Source: Hamadaea tsunoensis DSM 44101 (GTDB lineage Bacteria > Actinomycetota > Actinomycetes > Mycobacteriales > Micromonosporaceae). From it: DNA of 64,000 bases. The number at the start of each line of letters is the position of its first letter. Within the stretch, counting starts at the first letter, position 1. Below are positions 39,675 through 48,339 of this stretch, one piece after another. The notes under the pieces were generated by a model. It saw only the letters and a list, made by a program, of their open reading frames with translations. It was not told the DNA's origin and did not search any database. The translations under genes and the position numbers were made by a program. The stretch is taken from the NCBI RefSeq assembly GCF_000428945.1, contig NZ_AUAX01000004.1, forward strand, positions 434,001-498,000, written 5' to 3'.

Positions 39675-40736
39675 ATGAGCCGTCTATCGACGATCTTTTC
39701 CGTACTGGCCGCGGCTACCCTCGTGGTCGTGATCTCCCCCGCGCCCGCCGAGGCCCACCCCACCCCCGTCCCCTCCTGGCAGGACTTCAGCACCGGCTCG
39801 GCGAGCAGCCTGCGCGGCCTGTCCGCGGTCAGCCGCCGGGTCGCCTGGGCCAGCGGCAGCGAAGGCGAGGTCCTGCGTACGCTCGACGGCGGGCGTACCT
39901 GGTCGCACGTGGGGCCGCCGGGAACCGCCGAGCTGCAGTTCCGCGACATCGAGGCGTTCGACGCCGACCACGCGGTCCTGATGTCCATCGGCGACACCAC
40001 CGACGCGTTCCGCTTCTACGTCACCAGCGACGGCGGCGCGCACTGGACCGAGACGTTCCGCAACACCGAGGCCGCCGCGTTCTACGACTGCATGGCCTTC
40101 TTCGACCGCCGGCACGGCATCGCCCTGTCCGACCCGGTGGACGGCAAGTTCCGCATCCTCGCGACGAGCGACGGCGGGCGTACCTGGGCGGTCGCGCCGG
40201 ACACCGGGATGCCCGCGGCGCTGGCCGGCGAGTTCGCCTTCGCGGCGAGCGGCACCTGCCTGACCGTGTCCGGCGGCGAGCACGCCTGGTTCGCCTCGGG
40301 CGGCGGCAGCGCGGCCCGCGTCTACCGGTCGAACGACCGGGGGCGTACCTGGTCGGTCACGGACACGCCGGTCCCGTCCGGGGCCAGCGCCGGGATCTAC
40401 TCCGTCGCCTTCCGCGACCCGCGCCACGGGATCATCGTCGGCGGCGACTACACCACTCCGGACTCCGCTCCCGACGGGGCCGCGGTCTCCCGGGACGGCG
40501 GGCGTACCTGGACGGTCGGCCGGACCGTGCCGGGCGCGTACCGCAGCGGTGTGGCGTGGACGAACATCGCCGGGGTGGCGATCGCGGTCGGCCCGACTGG
40601 CAGCGACATCACCTACGACGGCGGCCAGACCTGGCACGGCTTCGACACGGGCAGCCTGCACGGGGTGGACTGCACCCGCGACGGCGCCTGCTGGGCGTCC
40701 GGCGCCGCCGGCCGCGTAACCCGCCTCACCCTCTGA
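39675..40736 (+). CDS. Secreted BNR/YCF48-like beta-propeller protein
   Basis: A 353-residue exported protein with signal peptide (FSVLAAATLVVVISPAPAEAHP). It contains six Asp-box-type repeats (LDGGRTW, SDGGAHW, SDGGRTW, NDRGRTW, RDGGRTW, YDGGQTW) of a sialidase-like or YCF48-like propeller. At the DNA level four of them share GGCGGGCGTACCTGG or a close variant. Such proteins are often annotated as oxidoreductase or glycosyl hydrolase; no catalytic residues of sialidases are evident, so only the fold is claimed. A palindromic element follows. Confidence 0.8.
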   Translation: MSRLSTIFSVLAAATLVVVISPAPAEAHPTPVPSWQDFSTGSASSLRGLSAVSRRVAWASGSEGEVLRTLDGGRTWSHVGPPGTAELQFRDIEAFDADHAVLMSIGDTTDAFRFYVTSDGGAHWTETFRNTEAAAFYDCMAFFDRRHGIALSDPVDGKFRILATSDGGRTWAVAPDTGMPAALAGEFAFAASGTCLTVSGGEHAWFASGGGSAARVYRSNDRGRTWSVTDTPVPSGASAGIYSVAFRDPRHGIIVGGDYTTPDSAPDGAAVSRDGGRTWTVGRTVPGAYRSGVAWTNIAGVAIAVGPTGSDITYDGGQTWHGFDTGSLHGVDCTRDGACWASGAAGRVTRLTL

Positions 40737-40752
40737 CCCCCCCCCTGAGTTC

Positions 40753-40826
40753 CGACGATCTTGCGCGAATGCCCCGAATTTCGTCCGCTATGCCGGAATA
40801 GCCCGGACATTCGCGCAAGATCGTCG
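40753..40826. repeat. Palindromic intergenic element, family 1, copy B
   Basis: Perfect 19-bp inverted arms (CGACGATCTTGCGCGAATG and complement) around a 36-bp core. The reverse complement closely matches copy A (11051-11120). It lies between convergent genes, 16 bp after the BNR protein stop. The DNA to its right (40835-40888) is G-rich with several runs of five G, as is also the case next to copy A. Confidence 0.8.
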
Positions 40827-40888
40827 CAAGAGGGGGTGGCGCACGGCGGGGGCGGCGCGGGCGGCGCGGGGGCGCGGGGGTACGGGGG

Positions 40889-41560
40889 TCAGCGGTCGCC
40901 GGGGGTGATGAGGCCGGACTCGTAGGCCAGGACGACGGCCTGGATGCGGTCGCGCAGGCCGAGCTTGTAGAGCACCCGGCTGACGTGGGTCTTGACGGTC
41001 TCCTCGCCGACCACCAGCCGGCCGGCAATCTCCTGATTGGACAGTCCGGCCGCGATGAGCCGCAGCACCTCGGTCTCCCGCGGCGTGAGCGCCGAGAACT
41101 CCACGGCCGGAGCCGGGCGGCGTACGCGCAGTTTCGCGAACTCCGCCACCAGCCGCCGGGTCACCGTCGGGGCCAGCAGTGCCTCCCCGGCCGCGACGAC
41201 CCGGACGGCGTCGAACAGCCGCTCGGCGGTGACGTCTTTGAGCAGGAATCCGCTCGCCCCGGCGGACAGCGCGTCGTAGACGTGCTCGTCGAGGTCGAAC
41301 GTGGTCAGGATGAGGACGCGGGGTCCGTCGGGGCCGTTCTCGGCGAGGATGCGGCGGGTCGCCTCGATCCCGTCCACGACCGGCATCCGGATGTCCATGA
41401 GGACCACGTCGGGGCGCCGGTCGCGGCAGACCCCGACGGCCTGGGCGCCGTCGGCCGCGTCGCCGACCACCGCGAAGTCCGGCTGCGTGGCCAGCAGCGC
41501 GCCGAACGCCGCGCGTACCACGTCCTGGTCGTCGACCACCACGATCCGGGTCGGGCTCAT
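40889..41560 (-). CDS. NarL/LuxR-family response regulator
   Basis: A 223-residue response regulator: receiver domain with DDQ (10-12) and phospho-acceptor D56 in LMDIRMPVVDG, and a C-terminal LuxR helix-turn-helix (LTPRETEVLRLIAAGLSNQEIAGRLVVGEETVKTHVSRVLYKLGL). The gene lies 13 bp downstream of its cognate kinase. The divergent ABC exporter is the obvious target. The ATG at 41560 gives a standard N-terminus. Confidence 0.93.
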   Translation of the reverse strand: MSPTRIVVVDDQDVVRAAFGALLATQPDFAVVGDAADGAQAVGVCRDRRPDVVLMDIRMPVVDGIEATRRILAENGPDGPRVLILTTFDLDEHVYDALSAGASGFLLKDVTAERLFDAVRVVAAGEALLAPTVTRRLVAEFAKLRVRRPAPAVEFSALTPRETEVLRLIAAGLSNQEIAGRLVVGEETVKTHVSRVLYKLGLRDRIQAVVLAYESGLITPGDR

Positions 41561-41573
41561 GCCGCTCCCCCGC

Positions 41574-42695
41574 TCATACGGTTCCCTTCGGCAGCACGGC
41601 TTCCACCACGAAGCCGCCCATCGGCCCCATTCTGGTCTCCAGCGAGCCGCCCGCCATCGTCGCCCGCTCGCGCATCCCGGCGAGGCCGTGGCCGCTGCCC
41701 TGCACGCCCGGTCCGGGCCCGCTGTCGCGTACCCGCACGACCAGGGCGTCGTCGCGGTAATGCAGCTCCACGTCGACGGCGGCCCCCGCGGCATGCCGCC
41801 GGGCGTTCGTCAGCGCCTCCTGCACTATCCGGTACGCGGTGAGCTCGATTCCCTGATCCAGTGGTGCCACGGCCCCTCTGACGATGAGGCGCGTACTGCC
41901 CTGGCCGAGGGCGCGTACCTCGTCGAGGAGGTCGTTGAGCTGTCCGAGGCCGGGCTGGGGGCGGCGGTTCGGCTCGACGGCGGCGTCCGCGTCCTCGCGC
42001 AGTACGCCGAGCAGCCGCCGCATCTCCGTCAGCGCGGTACGCGCCGTGTCCCCGATCGCGACGAGCCGCTTGGCCCCTTCGGGCGGCAGGCCCGGCGTGG
42101 TGAGCCGGGCGGCCTCGGCCTGCACGGCGATCATCGAGATGTGGTGGGCCACGACGTCGTGGAGTTCCCGGGCGATCCGGGCCCGCTCCCCGCGGGCGAT
42201 GTGTTCGAGGTAGGAGTCCTGGGCCGCCCGTTCGACGGCGGAACTGCGCCGCAGCTCCGCCCGCAACCGCCAGGCCGCCCCGGCCGCACCGCCGAGCGCC
42301 GCCGCGGTCAGCACGAACCCGGCCGTCGTCCGGTTGCCGCCGTCCGGCGCCTGGGCCGAGATCAGCGCGTACACGGCCAGGGGCAGCAGGAGCAGCAGGA
42401 GGGTCCACAGCTTTCGGCGTACTCCCGCGATGGTGTAGAGCGCGACGAGGGCAAGCGCGCCGGCCACCGGGGGTTGGTCGCCGACGGTGAGCGTGGCGAC
42501 CGCGGCGAGCCCGCTCAGCAGTGCGGCGACCAGCGGCCAGAGCCGGGCGAGGGCAAGCGGGGCGGTCATGCCGAGCGCCAGGAGCGACGCGAGCACGGCC
42601 TGATCCGGCTCCAGCGGGCCGTCGGCGGTGACCTCGAACAGGGCGATGGCGGACAGCGCCAGCGCGGCCAACGGCACCCACCTCATGCCAGCCAT
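41574..42695 (-). CDS. Membrane histidine kinase, HisKA_3 type
   Basis: A 373-residue sensor kinase with four to five transmembrane helices in the first 145 residues and very short loops. HisKA_3 follows with the phospho-acceptor H179 in ARELHDVVAHHISMI, and a HATPase domain (LTAYRIVQEALTNARRHA, DSGPGPG, GHGLAGMRERA). Intramembrane-sensing kinases of this type often respond to envelope stress or antimicrobials and control adjacent ABC exporters. It forms an operon with the response regulator. Confidence 0.92.
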   Translation of the reverse strand: MAGMRWVPLAALALSAIALFEVTADGPLEPDQAVLASLLALGMTAPLALARLWPLVAALLSGLAAVATLTVGDQPPVAGALALVALYTIAGVRRKLWTLLLLLLPLAVYALISAQAPDGGNRTTAGFVLTAAALGGAAGAAWRLRAELRRSSAVERAAQDSYLEHIARGERARIARELHDVVAHHISMIAVQAEAARLTTPGLPPEGAKRLVAIGDTARTALTEMRRLLGVLREDADAAVEPNRRPQPGLGQLNDLLDEVRALGQGSTRLIVRGAVAPLDQGIELTAYRIVQEALTNARRHAAGAAVDVELHYRDDALVVRVRDSGPGPGVQGSGHGLAGMRERATMAGGSLETRMGPMGGFVVEAVLPKGTV

Positions 42696-42745
42696 TCTGA
42701 CCTGCTCCGACGCGGCTGTCGTCCATCGCACCAGGGGTAAGCTAC

Positions 42746-42761
42746 TCCCCCGCGCGGGGGA
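42746..42761. promoter_or_regulatory. 16-bp perfect palindrome before the ABC exporter operon
   Basis: TCCCCCGCGCGGGGGA lies in the 136-bp region between the kinase gene (start 42695) and the ABC ATPase (start 42832). It may be an operator or a small hairpin; position alone suggests involvement in divergent expression. Confidence 0.35.
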
Positions 42762-42831
42762 CGCCGGGTCCCGGACAGACCACGCTGCGGCGTGACGACC
42801 GCCGGCCCCCACCGCGAATAGGTTGCTGAGC

Positions 42832-43779
42832 ATGCCACCTTCCATTGACGTACGCGCCGTCCAGAAGCGCTACCGCGGTACGGTCGCGGTCGACGGGCTG
42901 ACCTTCACGGTCTCGCCCGGCGAGGTCACCGGCTTCATCGGCCCGAACGGGGCCGGCAAGTCCACCACGATGCGGCTGATCCTCGGCCTGGACGCACCGG
43001 ACGCCGGCGAGGCCCTGGTCTCCGGCCGGCGGTACGCCACCCTGCGCGCCCCGCTCCGCGAAGTCGGTGCCCTGCTGGACGCCGAGGCGGTGCATCCCAG
43101 CCGGCGGGCACGTGATCATCTGCTGTGGATGGCGTACAGCAACGGCATCCCGAAGAGGCGCGTCGACGAGGTGCTCGACGAGGTCGGCCTGGCCTCGGCG
43201 GGCAAGCGGCGGGCGGGCGGCTTCTCGCTCGGCATGCGCCAGCGGCTCGGCATCGCGGCCGCGCTGCTCGGCGACCCGCCGGTGCTCATGTTCGACGAGC
43301 CGGTCAACGGGCTCGACCCCGACGGCATCATCTGGATACGAGGGCTGATGAAGTCGCTGGCGGCGCGGGGCCGGGTCGTGCTGGTCTCCAGCCATCTGAT
43401 GAGCGAGTTGGAGGACACCGCCGACCACCTTGTCGTCGTCGGCCGGGGCAAGCTGGTGGCCGACACGAGCGTCGCGAAGCTGCTGGCGGCGGCGTCCAAG
43501 GACCGCGTCGAGGTACGCACCGCCCAGCGCACCGAGGTGATGACGGTGCTCGCCAACGCGGGCGCCACGTGCAGCATCACCGGCAACGAGGGCGTGATCG
43601 TCGAGGGGCTGCCCGGCGACCGGGTCGGACCGCTGCTGAGCGAGGCCGGGCTGTCCTTCTCCGAACTGCGCCGGCACCGGGCGACGCTGGAAGAGGCGTA
43701 CATGGAGCTGACGCGGGGCGCCGTCGAGTTCGCGGTCCCCGCCGGTACGCCCTCCGGAACACAGGGGGGTGCGGCATGA
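42832..43779 (+). CDS. ABC exporter ATPase subunit
   Basis: A 315-residue ATP-binding subunit: Walker A GPNGAGKST, Q-loop region, signature FSLGMRQRLG, Walker B LMFDEP, H-loop SSHLMSE. The C-terminal extension of about 90 residues is typical of bacitracin/lantibiotic-type exporters. It is the first gene of a three-gene operon with two permeases; its end overlaps the first permease start (ATGA). Expression is probably controlled by the divergent two-component system. Confidence 0.93.
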   Translation: MPPSIDVRAVQKRYRGTVAVDGLTFTVSPGEVTGFIGPNGAGKSTTMRLILGLDAPDAGEALVSGRRYATLRAPLREVGALLDAEAVHPSRRARDHLLWMAYSNGIPKRRVDEVLDEVGLASAGKRRAGGFSLGMRQRLGIAAALLGDPPVLMFDEPVNGLDPDGIIWIRGLMKSLAARGRVVLVSSHLMSELEDTADHLVVVGRGKLVADTSVAKLLAAASKDRVEVRTAQRTEVMTVLANAGATCSITGNEGVIVEGLPGDRVGPLLSEAGLSFSELRRHRATLEEAYMELTRGAVEFAVPAGTPSGTQGGAA

Positions 43780-45377
43780 GCTTCGGCAACCTGCTGCTCG
43801 CCGAGTGGACCAAACTGCGCACCGTACGCCGATGGATGATCACCCTCGGCTTCGTGGCCGTGCTGACGATCGGGCTCAGCGGCCTGGTCGCCTCGGGTTC
43901 CGGCACCGACGCCAACGACCACCGCAACTTCGTGACCGGCCCGGACGGCACCCCCGTGGCCGACTCGCTGCAGTTCGCCCACCAGACGATCACCGGCGAC
44001 GCCACGGTCACCGTGCACGTCGACTCGGTGAAGGGCCTGGTCACGATGCGCGATGGCGGCCCTGACGGCGGGATGACACCCGTGCCCGACACGAAGTGGA
44101 CCGGCACCGCGGGCGGTGTGATGATGAAGGACGGCACCACGTCCGGCTCCTCCTACGTCGCCGTGCTGATCAACGCGACGCAGGGCGTGCACATGCAGTC
44201 CGACTTCGCCCGGGACATCGCGGGCAGCACTGGCGACACCAGCCGGTGGCTGCGGCTCACCCGGACCGGGACGGCCGTGACCGGCTACGAGTCCGGGGAC
44301 GGGACGACCTGGCAGAAGATCGGCACGATGACGCCGGCGCACCTGCCGGCCACCGCCGAGGCCGGCTTCTACACCACCTCCGCGGAGGTCATGGCGTGGT
44401 CCCGCGGGATGGGCGGCGCCTCGCTCGCGGGCCAACCGGGTCAGGGCGAGGCCGTGTTCGACCATCCTGCGCTCGACCCGGCCGGCACCGGCACCTGGCA
44501 GGAAACCAGGATCAAGATGCCGTCCGAGCTGGACCTGGAGAAGGCGATGGCCGAGGGGCGCAAGTCGGCCGACGCCCCGGCCGACGGCTCGGCCGGCGAC
44601 AAGTCCGGCGACAGGTCCGGCGGCGGCTCCGGCGACCGGGGCCACGCACCGGAGCGGCGCGCCGACGGGCTCACGGTCACCGGCGACAGGTACACGCTGG
44701 TCGGCAGCGGCGAGATCGGTCCCCGCCGGCCGGCGGACGACATCGTCGAGGGGTCGCTCGTCGGGGTCCTCGCCGGCCTGCTCACCCTCATCCCGGTCGG
44801 CGTCCTGTTCGCGACCGCGGAGTTCCGCAAGGGCATGATCCGCACGACGTTCACCGCGGAGCCCCGGCGCGGCCGTGTCCTGGCCGCCAAGGTCCTCGTC
44901 CTCGGCGCGGTCTCCTACGTCCTGTCGCTCGTCTCGGTGGTGACCGCGTTCCTGGTCGCCCAGCCGCTGCTGCGCAAGCACGGGTTCACCCCGCCCGCGT
45001 TCGTCACCCCGCATCTCACCGATCCGGCCGTCGTCCGGGTGATGCTGCTCAGCGCCTTGTTCATGACGGCCGTGGCGGTGTTCGCGCTCGGGGTCGGCAT
45101 GTTCCTGCGGCACGGCGCCGCGGCGATCACCGTCGCCGTCGTCCTGTTCGTGGTGCCGTTCATCGCCGGCATGCTGCTGCCCGGCGACTCCCCGAAGTTC
45201 CTGATGTACACCACCCTCGCCGGGGGCCTGGCCACCCTGCGGGCCGACCCGCCGACGAACCTTCTGGCCTCGCCATGGTCGATGATCGGGCCGTGGACCG
45301 CGATCTGCGTGGCACTCGCGTACGCGGCCGCCGGAATCGGGCTCGCCTGGTGGCGTACGCGCACCCGGGACGTGTGA
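43776..45377 (+). CDS. ABC-2 type permease with a large extracytoplasmic lectin-like insertion
   Basis: A 533-residue membrane protein. A first transmembrane helix (about 20-42, after LLLAEWTKLRTVRRWM) is followed by some 270 extracytoplasmic residues, then five helices (about 316-530). The insertion contains a stretch resembling concanavalin-like/DUF1349 domains (SRWLRLTRTGTAVTGYESGD, then TTWQKIG) and a Gly/Asp-rich linker. ABC-2 permeases normally have no such domain (compare the 263-residue neighbour), so it may sense or bind a glycan or peptide substrate outside the cell. The start overlaps the ATPase gene. Confidence 0.8.
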   Translation: MSFGNLLLAEWTKLRTVRRWMITLGFVAVLTIGLSGLVASGSGTDANDHRNFVTGPDGTPVADSLQFAHQTITGDATVTVHVDSVKGLVTMRDGGPDGGMTPVPDTKWTGTAGGVMMKDGTTSGSSYVAVLINATQGVHMQSDFARDIAGSTGDTSRWLRLTRTGTAVTGYESGDGTTWQKIGTMTPAHLPATAEAGFYTTSAEVMAWSRGMGGASLAGQPGQGEAVFDHPALDPAGTGTWQETRIKMPSELDLEKAMAEGRKSADAPADGSAGDKSGDRSGGGSGDRGHAPERRADGLTVTGDRYTLVGSGEIGPRRPADDIVEGSLVGVLAGLLTLIPVGVLFATAEFRKGMIRTTFTAEPRRGRVLAAKVLVLGAVSYVLSLVSVVTAFLVAQPLLRKHGFTPPAFVTPHLTDPAVVRVMLLSALFMTAVAVFALGVGMFLRHGAAAITVAVVLFVVPFIAGMLLPGDSPKFLMYTTLAGGLATLRADPPTNLLASPWSMIGPWTAICVALAYAAAGIGLAWWRTRTRDV

Positions 45378-46168
45378 TGACGGCCCTCCTCCGGTCCGTG
45401 TACGCCGAGTGGACCAAACTGCGTACGCTGCCCAGCACGTTCTGGCTGCTGTTCGGCACGGCCGGGCTGCTCGCCGGGTTCGCCGGGATCGCCGCCGGGG
45501 CGCTCAACGTCCGGGAGTGCCACGACGGCTGCACCGAGGACATCGTGCAGCTGACGCTCTCCGGCGTCCGCCTCAGCCAGGTCACCGTGGCGGTCCTCGG
45601 GGTCCTGGCGGTCACGGCCGAGTACGGCACCCGCACGATCCGGCCGACCCTCGCGGCGGTCCCGCGCCGGTGGATGGTGCTCGTCGGCAAACTGGTCGTG
45701 CTCGCCGGGCTGGTGGCCGCCACGGCCGCCACGGGGGTCGGCGGGTCGCTCCTGATCGGCCGGTGGCTGCTGCCGCACAAGGGGTTCACCGCCGCGAACG
45801 GCTACCACCTGCTGTCGCTGGGCGACGGGCTGACCCGGCGGGCCGCGATCGGCTCAGTGCTCTACCTGGTGCTGGTGGTGGTGGCCGCGGCCGGGATCGG
45901 GCTGCTGATCAGGGACACCGGCGCGGCGGTCGGCTGCGTGTTCGCGTTCCTGTTCGCCGGTACGCTCGCCGCGATGTTCGTCTCCGACCCGCACTGGGCG
46001 CACCGGCTGAAGCGGTTCTCACCGATGGAGGCCGGCCTGGCGATCCAGTCCACGACGCACTTCGCCAACCTCCACATAGGAGCGTGGGCGGGCGTCGGGG
46101 TGCTGGCCGCGTACGCCGGCGGGCTGGCGCTGATCGGCTGGCTGCTCTTCCAGCTCCGCGACGCGTAG
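45377..46168 (+). CDS. ABC-2 type permease
   Basis: A 263-residue permease with six transmembrane helices. It shares the opening AEWTKLRT with the preceding permease but lacks the extracytoplasmic insertion. The two permeases probably form a heterodimer with the ATPase. The ATG overlaps the stop of the previous gene by one base (TGATG). A family 2 palindromic element follows 20 bp after the stop. Confidence 0.88.
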   Translation: MTALLRSVYAEWTKLRTLPSTFWLLFGTAGLLAGFAGIAAGALNVRECHDGCTEDIVQLTLSGVRLSQVTVAVLGVLAVTAEYGTRTIRPTLAAVPRRWMVLVGKLVVLAGLVAATAATGVGGSLLIGRWLLPHKGFTAANGYHLLSLGDGLTRRAAIGSVLYLVLVVVAAAGIGLLIRDTGAAVGCVFAFLFAGTLAAMFVSDPHWAHRLKRFSPMEAGLAIQSTTHFANLHIGAWAGVGVLAAYAGGLALIGWLLFQLRDA

Positions 46169-46188
46169 CCGCCCGCCGTGCGGCCAGG

Positions 46189-46269
46189 CAAGATCCCGTT
46201 TGGATCAGGGAAATCACCCGAATCTTGGACCAAGATTACGTGCGAAAACCTGATCCAAGCGGGATCTTG
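46189..46269. repeat. Palindromic intergenic element, family 2, copy 3
   Basis: An 81-bp compound palindrome between the convergent permease and aroH genes. The outer 21-bp arms (CAAGATCCCG...GGATCAGG and complement) have one mismatch; the inner stem AATCTTGG-a-CCAAGATT is perfect. It has the same orientation as copy 2. Confidence 0.85.
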
Positions 46270-46281
46270 GAGCCTGACGGG

Positions 46282-46668
46282 CTAGTTGTCGTCGGACTTG
46301 GCGTAGACGTGGGTCAGGTCCCGCCGCAGGGCCGCCGCGCCGTGCAGGTACACGTGCGTCACCTCGTCGCGGCTCAGGTCCGTCTCGACGTGCGCCATCA
46401 GCCGGATCACCCGCGGCATGGCGCCCGCGATGTCCAGCTCCTGCGCGCAGATCAACGGCACGTTGGACATGCCCATCTGCCGGGCCGCGTACGCCGGGAA
46501 CTCCGCGTGGATGTCCGGCGTGGCGGTGAAGATGGCGCTGATGAAGTCTTCGTCGGCGAGGTCGTTGGCGTGCAGGACTTCCTTGACCAGCTCGGCCACC
46601 CGCTCCAGCAGGTGCTCGCGCTCGTCTACGTCCAGCTGGGTCGCCCCGCGTACAGCCCGGATCGGCAC
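46282..46668 (-). CDS. aroH: Chorismate mutase, AroH class
   Basis: A 128-residue monofunctional chorismate mutase (chorismate to prephenate, for Phe and Tyr synthesis). The opening PIRAVRGATQLDVDE, the ISAIFTATPD segment with FPAYAARQMG and the LCAQELDI-like strand are diagnostic of the pseudo-alpha/beta-barrel AroH trimer. The GTG start lies 4 bp after the stop of the peptide transporter gene, so the two are co-transcribed, an unexpected pairing. Confidence 0.92.
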   Translation of the reverse strand: MPIRAVRGATQLDVDEREHLLERVAELVKEVLHANDLADEDFISAIFTATPDIHAEFPAYAARQMGMSNVPLICAQELDIAGAMPRVIRLMAHVETDLSRDEVTHVYLHGAAALRRDLTHVYAKSDDN

Positions 46669-46672
46669 TGCG

Positions 46673-48157
46673 TCAGTGTATGCCCCGCATCAGCGCCTTG
46701 ATGTGGCGAGTGAACCCGAACGCGCCGAGACCGAGAAGTACCGAGGCCACGCCCAGGATCAGGAAGTAGGACGGGCCGCCGTCGGAGAACTTGGCGACCT
46801 GCCCGCCGATCGCGTCGCCGACCGCCGTCGAGACGAACCACAGGCCCAGCATCTGGCTCGCGTACCAGGCGGGGGCCAGTTTGGTCGTCATCGACAGCCC
46901 GACCGGCGAGATGGCGAGTTCACCGGCGACCTGCAGGGCGTACACGGCGATGAGCCACAGCGGTGAGACCAGGTGGCTGACCGCGGCCTGGGCCGCCGCG
47001 GCCATGAGCATGAACGACAGACCGTTGAAGATGAGACCGACGGCGAACTTCCACGGCGTGGAGACCCGGTGGCCGAGCTTGACCCACAGCGCGCCGGCCA
47101 GCGGCGCGCCGATGATGATGAGGATCGGGTTGACCGATTGCAGCCAGGCCGCCGGGAAGGTGAAGTTCCCGACCGTGCGGTCGACGTTCTTGTCGGCGAA
47201 CTGGTTGAGCACCGAGCCGGCCTGGTCGTAGATGAGCCAGAAGGACGCCGCGAACACGAACAGCCAGATGTACGCCTTCATCCGGCTGCGCTCGACCTCG
47301 GTGAGCCGTTTGTCCAGGAAGATCCGCACGAAGTAGACCACCGCCACGGCGACGGTGAACCAGGCGAGCAGGTCGACGACGGAGTTGACGCTGAGCCAGC
47401 CGAGCAACGCCATGATCAAAATCACCACGGCCGCCACGCCGACGCCGATCCAGATGGACCGGAAGGTCCGCTTGCGCTCCGCTCCGACGAGCGGATGCGT
47501 CGGCGCGGCCCCGTTCTCCTTCAGCCGCTTGCTGCCGATGACGTACTGGACCACCGCGAACGTCATGCCGATCGCGGCCGCGGCGAAGCCCGCGTGGTAG
47601 CTCACGTGGTCGGCGAGCCACCCCGTGACCAGCGGCGCCACGAACGCGCCGAGGTTGATGCCCATGTAGAACACGGAGAAGCCGGCGTCGCGGCGTACGG
47701 AATCCTTCTCGTAGAGGTTGCCGACCATCGTCGAGATGTTCGGCTTGAGCAGGCCCGTGCCCAGCACGATGAGGATCAGGCCGGGAAACACGCTCCAGTC
47801 GGCCGGTACCGCCATCACGTAATGGCCCAGCGCGATGACGATGCCGCCGTACAGCACCGAGCGCCGCGCCCCGATCAGCCGGTCCGCGATCCAGCCGCCG
47901 GGCAGCGCGGTGAGATAGACCAGTCCCGCGTACGCGCCGAACAGCGCGTTCGCCGAGCCCTCCGCCATGCCGAGACCGCCGTTGGCGACGGACGCGGTGA
48001 GGAACAGGACGAGGATCGCCTTCATGCCGTAGAAGCTGAAACGCTCCCACATCTCGGTCAGGAAGAGCGTCGACAACGCCCGGGGATGCCCGAAGAAGGT
48101 CGCCTCGTCACCGGGTGCCGAACCCGGCGCGCCCGACGGCGTCTGCGTGATCGACAT
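46673..48157 (-). CDS. POT-family proton-dependent oligopeptide transporter
   Basis: A 494-residue membrane protein with 14 predicted helices. The proton-coupling signature ExxER is in EMWERFSFYGMKAILVLFL, and the POT motif around GTGLLKPNISTMVGNLYE and FSVFYMGINLGAF is complete. It should import di- and tripeptides with protons. The gene is upstream of aroH in one transcription unit and divergent from rbpA. Confidence 0.93.
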   Translation of the reverse strand: MSITQTPSGAPGSAPGDEATFFGHPRALSTLFLTEMWERFSFYGMKAILVLFLTASVANGGLGMAEGSANALFGAYAGLVYLTALPGGWIADRLIGARRSVLYGGIVIALGHYVMAVPADWSVFPGLILIVLGTGLLKPNISTMVGNLYEKDSVRRDAGFSVFYMGINLGAFVAPLVTGWLADHVSYHAGFAAAAIGMTFAVVQYVIGSKRLKENGAAPTHPLVGAERKRTFRSIWIGVGVAAVVILIMALLGWLSVNSVVDLLAWFTVAVAVVYFVRIFLDKRLTEVERSRMKAYIWLFVFAASFWLIYDQAGSVLNQFADKNVDRTVGNFTFPAAWLQSVNPILIIIGAPLAGALWVKLGHRVSTPWKFAVGLIFNGLSFMLMAAAAQAAVSHLVSPLWLIAVYALQVAGELAISPVGLSMTTKLAPAWYASQMLGLWFVSTAVGDAIGGQVAKFSDGGPSYFLILGVASVLLGLGAFGFTRHIKALMRGIH

Positions 48158-48265
48158 CGCGAATCCCCCGCCCCTCTTACGGACAAAAACCGGTAAAAGG
48201 GACAGTATCGGAATTGGTGGGCGGGGTGAGGCCGGTCACCTGATTCCCGGTACGGGTACCCTTGT

Positions 48266-48293
48266 GGGAATCTCCGGTGCGCACGTGATCGTT
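48266..48293 (+). promoter_or_regulatory. SigR-type promoter for rbpA
   Basis: GGGAAT (48266-48271), 19 bp, then GTT (48291-48293) matches the thiol-stress sigma-R consensus GGAAT-N18/19-GTT. It is 47 bp before the rbpA start. In Streptomyces coelicolor rbpA belongs to the sigma-R regulon, which supports the call. Confidence 0.6.
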
Positions 48294-48339
48294 GCATCAC
48301 TTGAGCAGGAATTCTCAACACTTCGAGGGGTGAGCCGAA

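Noticed and set aside
39675-40736. Sialidase or other glycosidase
   Set aside because: Asp-box repeats define only the propeller fold; the sialidase arginine triad and other catalytic residues were not seen.
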